Of a DNA stretch of 64,000 bases, positions 12,832-21,833 are shown piece by piece. The number at the start of each line of letters is the position of its first letter. The stretch's first letter is position 1. Both the position numbers and the translations under genes were made by a program. This DNA is from Gemmatimonadota bacterium (GTDB lineage Bacteria; Latescibacterota; UBA2968; UBA8231). The notes below the pieces were generated by a model. The model did not search any database. It was not told the DNA's origin and saw only the letters and a list, made by a program, of their open reading frames with translations. The stretch spans positions 17,578 to 81,577 of the forward strand of contig VXOR01000081.1 in the NCBI GenBank assembly GCA_009840005.1. Direction: 5' to 3'.

Positions 12832-13851
12832 TTACGCCCACACCTGTTCCCACCGCTGGCTGGAGGCCGAGCGATAGAGGGCCAAGGCCGTGCGCAACTC
12901 GCCGAGAGCGTGTTCCGCTGGCGCGTCCGGGGCCTTGCTGTCGAGGACGGCGGCGGCAAAATCGGCTAGCTCCGGCCCAAAGGATTCGGTGTACCCTCGG
13001 CTGGCAAAAAGTCGCTTGCCGTCGGGATGATCTGCATCCCACAGATAGAGTTCGGCACCGTCGAGAGCGGCGTTGATGGTCAGTTCGCCCTTGGTGCCGG
13101 TAATGCGCCACCAAGGATCGGGAGCAAAGACCGTGTCGATCATCATGGCGTCGAAGATGGCGGTCTTGCCCGAGTCAAAGCGGAAGAGCGCGCGGGCGAG
13201 GGACTCGCCCTCCATCTGCGCGAGCGGGTGCCCCAACACACCGACCACCTCTTTGATTTCGCCCATCCACATGCGCAAGGGCCGGATCCAGTGCGAGCCG
13301 CCGTCGATGGCGATGCCGCCGCCGGTGCGCCCCTTTTCATAGCGCCAGGGCCGCTCTTCTTTGAACCAGTAGGAGTCAAAAGGATAGACAAAGGCCGCGC
13401 GGGCGGTGATGATCTCGCCGATGGCTCCGGCGGCAAGGTGCTTTTGGGCCTCGACAATTTCGGGCCAGTACTGGCTGTTTTCCGCGACCATGAAGACGCC
13501 TGGGGCCGCGTTGGCCGCGGCGAGGATGCGGTCGCAGGCGTCGAGGGTGGGGGCCATGGGCTTTTCCAACAGCACGTGCTTGCCAGCGGCGAAGCACTGG
13601 AGGGCGATGGATTCGTGCAGGTCGTGGGGCAGCATGATATCGACGGCGTCGAAGTCGCCCTTTGCGAGCGCTTCGTCGAGCGAGGTGAAGGCCTGCCCGC
13701 CGGTTTCAGCGGCATAGGTTTGGGCTTTGGATGCGTCGAGATCGACTAACGCGGTGACATCGATGCGGGGCGCGTGTCCTTTGATGCCGTCGAGGTGAAA
13801 GCGGGCGATGGCACCGCAGCCGATAAAGGCGAGCTTGAGTTTGTCTGGCAT
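12832..13851 (-). CDS. Gfo/Idh/MocA-family NAD(P)-dependent oxidoreductase
   Basis: A 339-residue sugar or polyol dehydrogenase-type protein. The start MPDKLKLAFIGCGAIARFH is preferred over an ATG 23 codons upstream because it sits ten bases after a CGGAG ribosome site and places the Rossmann GxGxxA motif at the N-terminus. Typical family blocks follow: LHESIALQCFAAGKHVLLEKPMAPTL (EKP motif with the catalytic-region lysine) and GGIAIDGGSHWIRPLR (aspartate and histidine of the substrate pocket). The substrate is unknown. It is transcribed away from the TonB receptor gene. Confidence 0.88.
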   Translation of the reverse strand: MPDKLKLAFIGCGAIARFHLDGIKGHAPRIDVTALVDLDASKAQTYAAETGGQAFTSLDEALAKGDFDAVDIMLPHDLHESIALQCFAAGKHVLLEKPMAPTLDACDRILAAANAAPGVFMVAENSQYWPEIVEAQKHLAAGAIGEIITARAAFVYPFDSYWFKEERPWRYEKGRTGGGIAIDGGSHWIRPLRMWMGEIKEVVGVLGHPLAQMEGESLARALFRFDSGKTAIFDAMMIDTVFAPDPWWRITGTKGELTINAALDGAELYLWDADHPDGKRLFASRGYTESFGPELADFAAAVLDSKAPDAPAEHALGELRTALALYRSASSQRWEQVWA

Positions 13852-14047
13852 GAAATAAGTCTCCGATAGCGTAGGTGAATTAAGGCTGGGAAAATACGCA
13901 ATGGAGGCGCGGGAAATCAATAGAAGAAGGGGTTTGCCATCTGAGTTAGCGTCAACGCAAAGCTCGTTTGTTCATTAGGGTAGCGAGATCGGGTGCTTGG
14001 GGATACATTATGGGGCAAAATTGAGGATATAATACCGGAGGGATACT

Positions 14048-16921
14048 ATGAGATACAAGCTGCCAGTATATGCTCTGGTGCTGTGGGCGGGTGTCGCCTT
14101 CGCGGAGGAAGGAACGCTTTCCGGCGTCGTGACCGGGGCGGAGGGCGAAGCCATTCCCGGTGCCAACGTTGTCCTCGTCAGCGACCTACTGCCGGGCGGC
14201 AAGATCGGCACGGCCACCGACGAAGACGGTCGTTTTCGCTTGGAGGGGCTGTCGGCCGGCGAGTATCAGCTCAGCGTCACGCATATCGGCTATCGGACCC
14301 TAATGCGAGAAGGCGTGGGCATCGTAGCTGGAGAGCAGGAGCTGACGTTGACGCTGGAGACGGGGATCATCTTCCTCGACCAGAATGTAGTCTCGGCCTC
14401 GCGGCGGCAGGAAAAAGTCCTCGAAGCCCCGGCCTCGGTGGCGATAGTTGAGGCCGAAGAAATCCGCAATCGGCCGACGCTCAGCGTGGCCGAACACATC
14501 CGCGATCTGCCGGCGGTAGATTTTTCTCAGACCGGCTTGGCGCAGAGCAATGTGGTCGTGCGGGGCTTCAACAATGTTTTTTCGGGGGCCTTGCTGACGC
14601 TGACCGACAATCGCATTGCCCGCGTCCCCTCGCTGCGATTGAACGCCTACAACTTCATTCCGGTGACCAACGACGACATCGAGCGCATCGAGGTGGTGTT
14701 GGGGCCGGGGTCGGCGCTCTACGGACCCAATAGCGCCAGCGGCGTGATGCACATCATCACCCGCTCGCCGTTCACTTCGGCGGGGACCAATGTCAACTTG
14801 GGCTTGGGCGAGCGGAGTGTGCGCAAGGTCGGTATGCGCCACGCTGGGGCTGCTGGCGACCGCCTCGGCTACAAGGTCTCGGCCCAGTACTATACGGGAG
14901 AGGACTGGGAATACGAAGACCCGGTAGAGGTGCAGGCTAGGGCTGCCAATCCAGCCATCCAACCGCGCAGTTTTGACATTGAGCGCCAGAGTGCCGAAGT
15001 GCGCTTGGATTACAAGGCTTCGGACGATTTGACGGCTATTTTGGCAGCCGGATACAACAAGGGCGATCAGATCGAGTTGACTGGCCTGGGGGCCGGCCAA
15101 GCCCAAGACTGGGCGTACAACTACGTTCAGCTGCGGCTGCTGTACAAGAATTGGTTCGCTCAGGTCTTTCAGAATGGGAGCAACGCCGGCGACACTTTTC
15201 TGCTGCGCGATGGCAATGCTATCGTCGATAACTCCAAGCTGACCGCCTTCCAGCTTCAGCACTCAGCGGCCTTGGGTACTCGGCAGCGCTTTACGTATGG
15301 CGTTGACGTGCTGCTGACGCGGCCCGATACCGAGGGGACCATCAACGGCGGCAACGAAGACGAAGATTCGATCAATGAGTTTGGAGCCTATATGCAGAGC
15401 GAGACGGCTCTGAGCGAAATACTCGACTTGGTGGTGGCCCTGCGCTACGACGACCACAACCGCATTCCCGAAGGCGAAATCTCGCCGCGCGCCGGGCTAG
15501 TTTTCAAGCCGAGGGAGACTCAGATCCTGCGGCTGACGTACAACCGCGCCTTTGCGACCCCGTCGAGCAACAACCTCTATTTGGACATCCGCTCGTCCCA
15601 AGATCCTTTCGGCATTGGCGCGGCGTTTGCGCCGTCGCTGGGGTTTGCGCCGGCTATCGACATCCGGGCGCAGGGAACCTACCGCGAGGATATGGGCGGC
15701 GGCTGGACTTTTGCCCGCTCGGGCAATGGTCGGCCGCAGTTCCGTTCATCTTTTGCGCCAGTGGCGGGGATGGACCCGGCCGACTACATCGACTTGGGGG
15801 ATCCGATTTTTACTAATGTGATGTGGGGCTTGGGGCGTAGCGGAGTGTTGAGTGCGCTCAATACTCCGCTTTTTCTGGGGCTAGCGACAACCCAGATAGG
15901 GATATTGCAAGAGTTAGATCGAGCAACGGCGGAGGCTGCCGCCCAGCAGCTATTGGGCGGGTTAGATGCGCTGGTGCCCGCACAACTGACGGGGTTGGAC
16001 AACGCCCTGCTCAAGCTCAACTTGGAGAAGGTGGCGGCCGGTGATTCGGCTCCCTTTGATCCGGTCGCCGATGTTATCGACGTGCCACTGACCCGCTCTA
16101 CTACTACTGAAACCTTTGAACTGGGCTACAAAGGGATAGTCGGCGAGAAGCTGGTAGTGGCGGCCGACTTGTATCACACCCGGATCCAAGATTTCGTCTC
16201 CCCGATTCAGGTGCAGACGCCTAATGTCTTCCTCGACCCGGCTAGCCTCGGAGCGGCGCTAGGCGCTAGCATTGGCGAGGCGCTGGCCGAAAATGCCGAG
16301 TTGGCTGCGGCGGTCGCCCCGCTCGACAATATGCAGGTCCCGGGCACCTTGTCTGGCAATGGCAACGGCTCGCCGGTGGATGAAATTGTCACTTTGTTTG
16401 CCGGCGGGGCTGCGAGCATCCCGTTTGGCACGGTTACGCCGGAGCAAGCCTTTGACCCGACAGCGGTGATATTGACCTATCGCAACTTCGGCGAGATCAA
16501 CCTGAACGGCTTGGACGTGAACTTGGTCTATTTCCCGAGTGATCAATGGTCGCTAACGGGCAGCTACTCTTATGTCGATCAGACCTTATTTGAAAATGTC
16601 GATGGCCTCGCCGATATAGCACTCAACGCGCCGGGTAACAAATACAAGGTGGGCACGTCCTATACCTTCGACCAAGAGCAACTAACCCTAGGGGCGCAGT
16701 GGCGCTACGTGGGGGCGTTCCGCCAGGAGTCGAGCGTGTTCGTCGGGGATGTAGAAGCGTACTCGCTGCTCGATTTGAACGCCAGTTATTTGCTGCCGTT
16801 CGGAAGCAACCTGCGGCTCGGGGTGGATGTTTCCAACGCGCTCGACAACAAGCATCGGACCTTTATCGGCGCACCGGAGATCGGTCGCTTGGTCTTTGGG
16901 CAGTTGGGCGTGGCGTTTTAA
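14048..16921 (+). CDS. TonB-dependent outer-membrane receptor with N-terminal carboxypeptidase-regulatory-like domain
   Basis: A 957-residue receptor for active uptake of an unknown ligand. It has a signal peptide (cleavage after AFA), a regulatory-like beta domain at about 20-105 (LSGVVTGAEGEAIPGANV, GRFRLEGLSAGEYQLSVTHIGY), a plug domain at about 110-235 (VSASRRQEKVLEAPASVAIV, GPGSALYGPNSASGVMHIIT) and a long barrel ending RLVFGQLGVAF with the terminal phenylalanine of outer-membrane proteins. The start follows a strong GGAGG site. Residues about 500-690 form an unusually long loop-rich insert. A rho-independent terminator follows directly. No riboswitch was recognised upstream. Confidence 0.93.
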   Translation: MRYKLPVYALVLWAGVAFAEEGTLSGVVTGAEGEAIPGANVVLVSDLLPGGKIGTATDEDGRFRLEGLSAGEYQLSVTHIGYRTLMREGVGIVAGEQELTLTLETGIIFLDQNVVSASRRQEKVLEAPASVAIVEAEEIRNRPTLSVAEHIRDLPAVDFSQTGLAQSNVVVRGFNNVFSGALLTLTDNRIARVPSLRLNAYNFIPVTNDDIERIEVVLGPGSALYGPNSASGVMHIITRSPFTSAGTNVNLGLGERSVRKVGMRHAGAAGDRLGYKVSAQYYTGEDWEYEDPVEVQARAANPAIQPRSFDIERQSAEVRLDYKASDDLTAILAAGYNKGDQIELTGLGAGQAQDWAYNYVQLRLLYKNWFAQVFQNGSNAGDTFLLRDGNAIVDNSKLTAFQLQHSAALGTRQRFTYGVDVLLTRPDTEGTINGGNEDEDSINEFGAYMQSETALSEILDLVVALRYDDHNRIPEGEISPRAGLVFKPRETQILRLTYNRAFATPSSNNLYLDIRSSQDPFGIGAAFAPSLGFAPAIDIRAQGTYREDMGGGWTFARSGNGRPQFRSSFAPVAGMDPADYIDLGDPIFTNVMWGLGRSGVLSALNTPLFLGLATTQIGILQELDRATAEAAAQQLLGGLDALVPAQLTGLDNALLKLNLEKVAAGDSAPFDPVADVIDVPLTRSTTTETFELGYKGIVGEKLVVAADLYHTRIQDFVSPIQVQTPNVFLDPASLGAALGASIGEALAENAELAAAVAPLDNMQVPGTLSGNGNGSPVDEIVTLFAGGAASIPFGTVTPEQAFDPTAVILTYRNFGEINLNGLDVNLVYFPSDQWSLTGSYSYVDQTLFENVDGLADIALNAPGNKYKVGTSYTFDQEQLTLGAQWRYVGAFRQESSVFVGDVEAYSLLDLNASYLLPFGSNLRLGVDVSNALDNKHRTFIGAPEIGRLVFGQLGVAF

Positions 16922-16940
16922 GGTAGGATATAGAAGGCAA

Positions 16941-16975
16941 AAAGGGGGACGGGCCATGCTCGTCCCCCTTTTTTT
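16941..16975. terminator. Rho-independent terminator, probably bidirectional
   Basis: A perfect GC-rich stem (AAAGGGGGACG at 16941-16951 with CGTCCCCCTTT at 16961-16971) has a 9-base loop, a T-run on its right side and an A-run on its left side. It can end transcripts of the TonB receptor from the left and of ilvN from the right. The ilvN stop codon lies in the T-run. Confidence 0.92.
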
Positions 16976-17552
16976 ATGTCGGCTTGTTGCCGCGAGCCAT
17001 GACCACCTTGCCAGTGCGAACCATTTCCTTGAGGTCGAATTTGCTCAACAGCGATTCGAGGGCGTCCATCTTCTCGGTGGTGCCGGTGGCCTCGATGGTG
17101 ATGGTGGCCTCCGATATATCGACCGTCTTGCCGCGAAAAACCTCGGTAATCTGCAAGACCTCGGTGCGCTCTTCGACCGAGCAGCCGACCTTGAAGAGCG
17201 CTAACTCGCGGGTGATGGCATCGTCGGCCGAGTGGTCCTTGGCGTGGATGACATCGACTAGTTTGTTGAGTTGAAGAATGATCTGGTGCAACTCGGCGGC
17301 GGGGCCAATGGTGGTGATGGTCATGCGCGAGCACTGGGGGATGTGAGCCGGCGAGACGACCAGATTCTCAATGTTGTAGGCTCGGCGAGCAAAGCACTGG
17401 GCGATTCTCACCAATACGCCGGGGCGGTCGTTGACCAGTAAGCCGATAGTAGTCTTTTGCTGGGGTTCGGTCAGCCTGAGTTGTGGCGCGTCCACCGCCT
17501 CTTGGCGGGCATTGAGATCTGCGGCGGCAAAGTCAATGGCAGTTGTAGGCAT
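16974..17552 (-). CDS. ilvN: Acetolactate synthase, small regulatory subunit
   Basis: This subunit activates the catalytic subunit and confers branched-chain amino acid feedback inhibition. The 192-residue protein has the ACT domain after an N-terminal extension of about 30 residues (TTIGLLVNDRPGVLVRIAQC, YNIENLVVSPAH) and the second conserved domain (TGTTEKMDALESLLSKFDLKEMVRTGK). Its start overlaps the ilvB stop by one base (TAATG), the normal coupled arrangement. It ends on the shared terminator. Confidence 0.95.
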   Translation of the reverse strand: MPTTAIDFAAADLNARQEAVDAPQLRLTEPQQKTTIGLLVNDRPGVLVRIAQCFARRAYNIENLVVSPAHIPQCSRMTITTIGPAAELHQIILQLNKLVDVIHAKDHSADDAITRELALFKVGCSVEERTEVLQITEVFRGKTVDISEATITIEATGTTEKMDALESLLSKFDLKEMVRTGKVVMARGNKPT

Positions 17553-19270
17553 TAGGTGCTTCCTTTGGGTTGAGCCAGTTTCTGCTTGGGGGCCTCAATC
17601 AGCATATCAGTGAGCGCAGCCCCGGCGGGAATCATCGGGAAGACGTTGTCTTCTTTTTCGCACTCGGCGTGGATGACGCAGGGGCCTTCGTCGTGGTCGA
17701 GGGCTTGCTTGAGGACTTTGTCAATGTCGGCGGTGCGCCGGATGCGAAAGCCCTTAGCTCCGTAGGCTTCGGCCAGCTTGACGAAGTCGGGATTGCCTTC
17801 TAGATCGACGCCGGAGAGGCGATTGTCGAAGAACAGATTCTGCCACTGGCGGACCATTCCTAGGTACTTGTTGTCGAGGACTACGATTTTAATCGGCAGC
17901 CGATGGACAACGGCGGTTGCCAGTTCGCACAGGGTCATCTGGAAGCCGCCGTCGCCGCAGATGGCAACCACGGTCTCTTCGGGGCGACCAAACTGAGCAC
18001 CGACGGCCGCGGGAAAACCAAAGCCCATGGTGCCAGCGCCACCGGAGGAAAGCCACTGGCGGTGGTGCGCTGTCTTGTAAAACTGAGCCGCCCACATCTG
18101 GTGCTGGCCGACGTCTGTGGTCACCACGGCGCGACCAGCGGTCAGCTCGTACAGACGGTCGATGACAGCCTGCATCTTGAGGCCGCCGCGCTTGCCGTAC
18201 TTGAGCGGGTATTTCGCCTTCCAGTCGTCGATTTGGGCCAGCCAAGCTGCCGTGTCCAACGGCTCGATATAGTTGATTAGCTCTTCGAGCACTTGACGCG
18301 CATCGCCTTCGATAAAAACGTCGGGCAGGACCACTTTGCCGTATTCGGCCGGGTCAATGTCGATGTGGATCTTTTTCGCATCTGGGCAGAATTCGGCGAG
18401 CTTGCCGGTGATCCGGTCGTCCCAGCGCCCTCCTACCGACATAATCAAGTCGCAGCCGACGACGGCCTTGTTGGCGTAGGCCGTGCCGTGCATGCCGAGC
18501 ATACCCACCGAAAGCGCGTGCTGCTCGGGGAACGCCCCCTTGCCGAGCAGGGTGTTGGTCACTGGCATCCGCGTCTTTTCGGCAAAGGCCTTGGCTGCCT
18601 CGTGGCCGCCCGAGGCGATGCAGCCGCCGCCCAAGTAGAGCAGGGGACGCTTGCTGCGGCGCAGGAGATCCGCGGCGGCTTTGAGCAACTCGGGCGCGGG
18701 CTTGGTCTGCCAAGTGTAACCAGGCAGGTACACCTTCTCGGGAAAGTCGGTGGTGCATTCGGGGAAGGGGTCGCCTTGGGTGACGTCCTTGGGCAAATCG
18801 ACGAGCACTGGCCCCTGGCGGCCGGTGGTGGCGATGTGGAATGCCTCGGTCATCACGCGGGGGATATCGTTGGGGTCCCTGACCAAATAGGAGTGCTTGA
18901 CGACGGGCATGGAGATGCCAAAGACATCGGCCTCCTGAAAGGCGTCTTTGCCGAGCATGGGGGTGACGGTTTGGCCGGTGAGGGCGATGACGGGCGCGGA
19001 ATCCATCAGCGCGGTTAGCAGGCCGGTGATGGTGTTGGTTGCGCCCGGGCCGGAGGTTACGAGGACGACGCCGGGCTTGCCGGTGGCGCGGGCGTAGCCG
19101 TCGGCCATGTGGGTCGCACCTTGCTCGTGCCGGGTGAGGACGAAGCGGATCTGCTCGGAGTTGAGCAGTGCGTCGAAGATGGGCATGGCCGCGCCGCCCG
19201 GATGGCCGAAGACGTACTCGACGCCGAAGCGGTCGAGGGCTTCGATGACTTTGTCAGCTCCTCTCGCCAT
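17552..19270 (-). CDS. ilvB: Acetolactate synthase, large catalytic subunit
   Basis: This thiamin-diphosphate enzyme condenses two pyruvates to acetolactate, or pyruvate with 2-ketobutyrate, in valine, leucine and isoleucine synthesis. The 572-residue chain shows the cofactor-activating glutamate in [11 protein letters not shown], the FAD-binding middle domain, and the TPP/Mg motif [16 protein letters not shown] with [11 protein letters not shown]. It starts after a good GGGAG site and lies behind a clear promoter. ilvN follows directly. ilvC is not present in the window. Confidence 0.96.
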   Translation of the reverse strand: MARGADKVIEALDRFGVEYVFGHPGGAAMPIFDALLNSEQIRFVLTRHEQGATHMADGYARATGKPGVVLVTSGPGATNTITGLLTALMDSAPVIALTGQTVTPMLGKDAFQEADVFGISMPVVKHSYLVRDPNDIPRVMTEAFHIATTGRQGPVLVDLPKDVTQGDPFPECTTDFPEKVYLPGYTWQTKPAPELLKAAADLLRRSKRPLLYLGGGCIASGGHEAAKAFAEKTRMPVTNTLLGKGAFPEQHALSVGMLGMHGTAYANKAVVGCDLIMSVGGRWDDRITGKLAEFCPDAKKIHIDIDPAEYGKVVLPDVFIEGDARQVLEELINYIEPLDTAAWLAQIDDWKAKYPLKYGKRGGLKMQAVIDRLYELTAGRAVVTTDVGQHQMWAAQFYKTAHHRQWLSSGGAGTMGFGFPAAVGAQFGRPEETVVAICGDGGFQMTLCELATAVVHRLPIKIVVLDNKYLGMVRQWQNLFFDNRLSGVDLEGNPDFVKLAEAYGAKGFRIRRTADIDKVLKQALDHDEGPCVIHAECEKEDNVFPMIPAGAALTDMLIEAPKQKLAQPKGST

Positions 19271-19328
19271 GTCAATTTCTCCCTCAGAATAAATAGTTTG
19301 AGAATTATTATGTAATCAACTTGAGCAA

Positions 19329-19357
19329 AGTATAGGCAAAAATAGCGTTAATGACAA
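19329..19357 (-). promoter_or_regulatory. Sigma70-type promoter of ilvBN
   Basis: Reading leftward, TTGTCA (19352-19357) is separated by exactly 17 bp from TATACT (19329-19334). Each box matches the consensus at five of six bases. The expected start near 19322 gives a leader of about 50 bases before the ilvB ATG at 19270. I see no attenuator peptide or T-box in so short a leader. Confidence 0.75.
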
Positions 19358-19445
19358 GGAGGAGAGAATAATTTGGACGATTTGTAACGAAAAAGAAGAG
19401 AATGTAGGGGTAGGCTCAGAAGCTGTTGCAGGGTGGTAAAGGTAG

Positions 19446-19469
19446 CCGCAGATGAACGCAGATGAGCGC
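19446..19469. repeat. Dispersed intergenic 24-mer of CGCAGATG type, copy 1
   Basis: The segment is built of two CGCAGATG units followed by GCGC. It matches the copy at 20637-20660 at 22 of 24 bases. It sits 44 bp beyond the stop of the downstream M19 dipeptidase gene. Similar CGCAGATG-type intergenic repeats occur in many environmental bacterial genomes. Confidence 0.7.
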
Positions 19470-19513
19470 CGATGTGGGATGGCGTTGCTTGGGGCGGAAT
19501 TTCCAGACAGTCT

Positions 19514-20602
19514 CTAGGAGCGGCTCCACACGTCTTTGAAAAACCGGATCCAGTTGCCGGAGAAAATGCCGGCAATGTCTGTTGGCGAGTAGCCACGACG
19601 TGCGAGGATGGGCTGGAGTTTTTGCAGATCGGCGATGGTGTTGAGGTCGCGCGGGGCTTGTTCGGTGCCGAAGCCACCGTCGAGATCGGTGCCAATGCCG
19701 CAGTGGCGCGAAGTGCCCAAAAGCTGACAGATGTGGTCGATGTGGTCGGCGACGGTTTCCAAGGTGGCGTTGGTCAGTTGTTCAAAGGCGGGGACTTTGC
19801 GCTGCCAGCCCGGATCGAGCATCCAGGCGTCAAAGGCCGCGCCGATGACTCCGTCGCGCTCGGCGATGGAGCGGATCATTTCGTCGGTGAGCTGGCGCTG
19901 GCCGGGGACCAAGGTGCGGCAGTTGTGGTGCGAAGCGCAGACCGGGCCGTCGTACAATTCCAAAAGTTCCCAGTGGGCTTGGTCGGTCAAGTGGGTCAAG
20001 TCGATGATGATGCCGGCCGCTTTGAGCGCGTCGAGTAGCGGTTTGGCTGGCGGCAGCAGTCCGCCTTCGGTGCCGGTGCCGTGCGAGTAGGTGCTGGTGC
20101 CGTAATGAGAGATCGACACTAGGCGCAAGCCGAGTTCGCGCCATTCGGGCACTTGGTCCGGGCCTAAGATGGGGTCGGCGCTTTCCATGGCGAGGATCAG
20201 GCCGAAAGGGGTCGTTGGGTCGGGGTTTTGCCAAGCGGCGATGGTTTCGTCCAAATCCTCGATGCTTTTGACAAAGCGGAGCAAACCCGCGCGTTCGAGT
20301 GCTTGGTAGTACGCCAAATGTCCGCGGCCGACGCCGTGGCATTGGGCTTGGCAGTACATGCCGGTGCGGGTCCACCGGTCGCCTGGATCTAGGCGCGACA
20401 TCACCGTGCCGCATAAGAGGCCGACCTTGCCTCGACGCAGCTCGGGCAAGGTCACCGTGCAGGAGCCGAAGCCCTCCATAGTCTGGACTGAGTCATGGAC
20501 GCGTACCGTGGTCGCCTTTTGCGTTAGGTCGCGGTTGATTTGCAGGGCGGAGAAGGATAGATCGAGATGGCTGTCGAGGATCAGCGGGTGCGCGTCGGTC
20601 AT
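19514..20602 (-). CDS. Membrane-dipeptidase-like (renal dipeptidase, peptidase M19) enzyme, copy 1
   Basis: M19 enzymes are two-zinc dipeptidases that hydrolyse L-D or L-L dipeptides. The 362-residue protein has the zinc motif DSHLD near the N-terminus, the bridging glutamate in ILAMESADPIL, histidines in LVSISHYGTSTYSHG, the LTHLTD and SHHNCR blocks and the aspartate in GIGTDLDGGFG. The N-terminus has no clear signal peptide, so it is probably cytoplasmic. Its upstream neighbour is a paralogue with the same motifs, and both belong to a leftward unit with an enolase-superfamily enzyme. The usual Gly of DGH is Ser here. Confidence 0.9.
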   Translation of the reverse strand: MTDAHPLILDSHLDLSFSALQINRDLTQKATTVRVHDSVQTMEGFGSCTVTLPELRRGKVGLLCGTVMSRLDPGDRWTRTGMYCQAQCHGVGRGHLAYYQALERAGLLRFVKSIEDLDETIAAWQNPDPTTPFGLILAMESADPILGPDQVPEWRELGLRLVSISHYGTSTYSHGTGTEGGLLPPAKPLLDALKAAGIIIDLTHLTDQAHWELLELYDGPVCASHHNCRTLVPGQRQLTDEMIRSIAERDGVIGAAFDAWMLDPGWQRKVPAFEQLTNATLETVADHIDHICQLLGTSRHCGIGTDLDGGFGTEQAPRDLNTIADLQKLQPILARRGYSPTDIAGIFSGNWIRFFKDVWSRS

Positions 20603-20636
20603 TGTATGGCAATCCTGTTGGTGGGGCGTGAGTTAT

Positions 20637-20660
20637 CCGCAGATGGACGCAGATGGGCGC
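20637..20660. repeat. Dispersed intergenic 24-mer of CGCAGATG type, copy 2
   Basis: This is the same repeat as at 19446-19469, with two differences (A to G). It lies 18 bp beyond the stop of the upstream dipeptidase gene, so each M19 gene is followed by one copy. Confidence 0.7.
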
Positions 20661-20678
20661 AGAGTGATTGGTTCAAGG

Positions 20679-21815
20679 TTATTGCTCCCAGGCTTGGCGG
20701 AAGAAGCGTGCGAGGTTGCCGTGGGCTATGGCCGCAATGTCGTTGGTCGAGTAGCCCCGCCGCTCGAGGATGGCGAGGAAGCGCTGTAGGTCGGCGATGG
20801 TGTCGTAGTCGATGGGTGCCATTTCGCGCCCGAAGCCGCCGTCGAGGTCGGAGCCGATAGCGACGTGATCGCAGTTGCCGACGAGCTGGCAGATGTGATC
20901 GATGTGATCGACGACGGCCGACATGGAGCGGCGGGCGGTTTGCGGATAGGTCGCCGGGTCGTCGAAGTTGATCTCGGGATTGAGCATGAACTCGGCGAAG
21001 ACCGCGCCGATGACGCCGCCGCGCTCGGCAATGGCTTGGATCATCTCGTCGCTGAGGTGGCGCTGACCGGGGACGAGGGCGCGGCAGTTGCAGTGGCTGG
21101 CGTGGACGGGACCTTGCCAGTAGTCTAAAAGCTGCCAGAAGACCAAGTCTGAGGCGTGGGTCAGGTCGAGGGCGATGTTCGTTGCGTCGAGCGCGTCGAG
21201 CAGAGGATAGGCATCGGCGTACAGCCCGCCGCGAGTGCCGGTGCCGTGGCCCCACGTATTGGCACCAAAATGCGTCAGCCCCACCGAGCGCAAGCCCTGC
21301 TCCCACCACCAGCTTACTTGCTCCGGGTCTAAGATGGGATCGGCGCTTTCCATGCTCAGGATCAGGCCAATCGGAGTTGTTGAATCGGGATTTTGCCAAG
21401 CGGCAATGGCTGCGTCGAGATCGTTTGTGTCGCGGATGAAGCGCAGTTGGCCCTCGCGCTCTAGCGCTTTGTAATAGTGAAGATGCGATTGGCCCATGGC
21501 GTGAGCCGCTTCTTGGGTTCTCATGCCGTCGTCGAGGAGGCCGGTGGGCATTTGCACCCGGCACATGATGGTCGAGAGCGCGATGCCGACGCAGCCTTGG
21601 CGCATCTGCGGCAGGGATACGGTGGCCGTGCCGCGCGAGGTACTTTCAGGGCGCTTTCTGTCGCGCAGCGAATCGGGGTGGGAAGGGCCTACGGGTTTGG
21701 GGTCTTCGCGCTCGCGCAGGACGTGGACGTCTTGGGTGAGGTCGCGGCGGTGGTGCAGGGCGTTGAAGGCCAAGTCGAGGTGGCCGTCTATGATGAGCAT
21801 GGGTTGCTTGGGCAT
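20679..21815 (-). CDS. Membrane-dipeptidase-like (peptidase M19) enzyme, copy 2
   Basis: A 378-residue paralogue of the next gene downstream. It has the canonical zinc motif DGHLD, ILSMESADPIL with the bridging glutamate, VGLTHFGANTWGHGTGT, LTHASD, ASHCNCRALVPGQRHLSDEM and AIGSDLDGGFG. It carries an extra charged insertion at residues about 35-60 (REREDPKPVGPSHPDSLRDR). The start lies 18 bp after the enolase-superfamily gene, consistent with one transcript. Substrate is unknown; a role in turnover of D-amino-acid-containing dipeptides is possible but not shown. Confidence 0.9.
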   Translation of the reverse strand: MPKQPMLIIDGHLDLAFNALHHRRDLTQDVHVLREREDPKPVGPSHPDSLRDRKRPESTSRGTATVSLPQMRQGCVGIALSTIMCRVQMPTGLLDDGMRTQEAAHAMGQSHLHYYKALEREGQLRFIRDTNDLDAAIAAWQNPDSTTPIGLILSMESADPILDPEQVSWWWEQGLRSVGLTHFGANTWGHGTGTRGGLYADAYPLLDALDATNIALDLTHASDLVFWQLLDYWQGPVHASHCNCRALVPGQRHLSDEMIQAIAERGGVIGAVFAEFMLNPEINFDDPATYPQTARRSMSAVVDHIDHICQLVGNCDHVAIGSDLDGGFGREMAPIDYDTIADLQRFLAILERRGYSTNDIAAIAHGNLARFFRQAWEQ

Positions 21816-21833
21816 GATGGGAAACCCTTTGGG

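Noticed and set aside
12703..12969. 88-codon rightward frame between ppdK and the oxidoreductase gene
   Set aside because: It runs into the oxidoreductase gene on the other strand and has no ribosome site or recognisable protein features.
14028..14033. Perfect TATAAT before the TonB receptor gene
   Set aside because: It lies only 14 bases before the ATG, so a transcript from it would lack the GGAGG ribosome site; no -35 box is at the right distance.
18293..19018. 241-codon open frame antisense to ilvB
   Set aside because: Shadow of a clear ilvB coding sequence, with no motif or ribosome site support.
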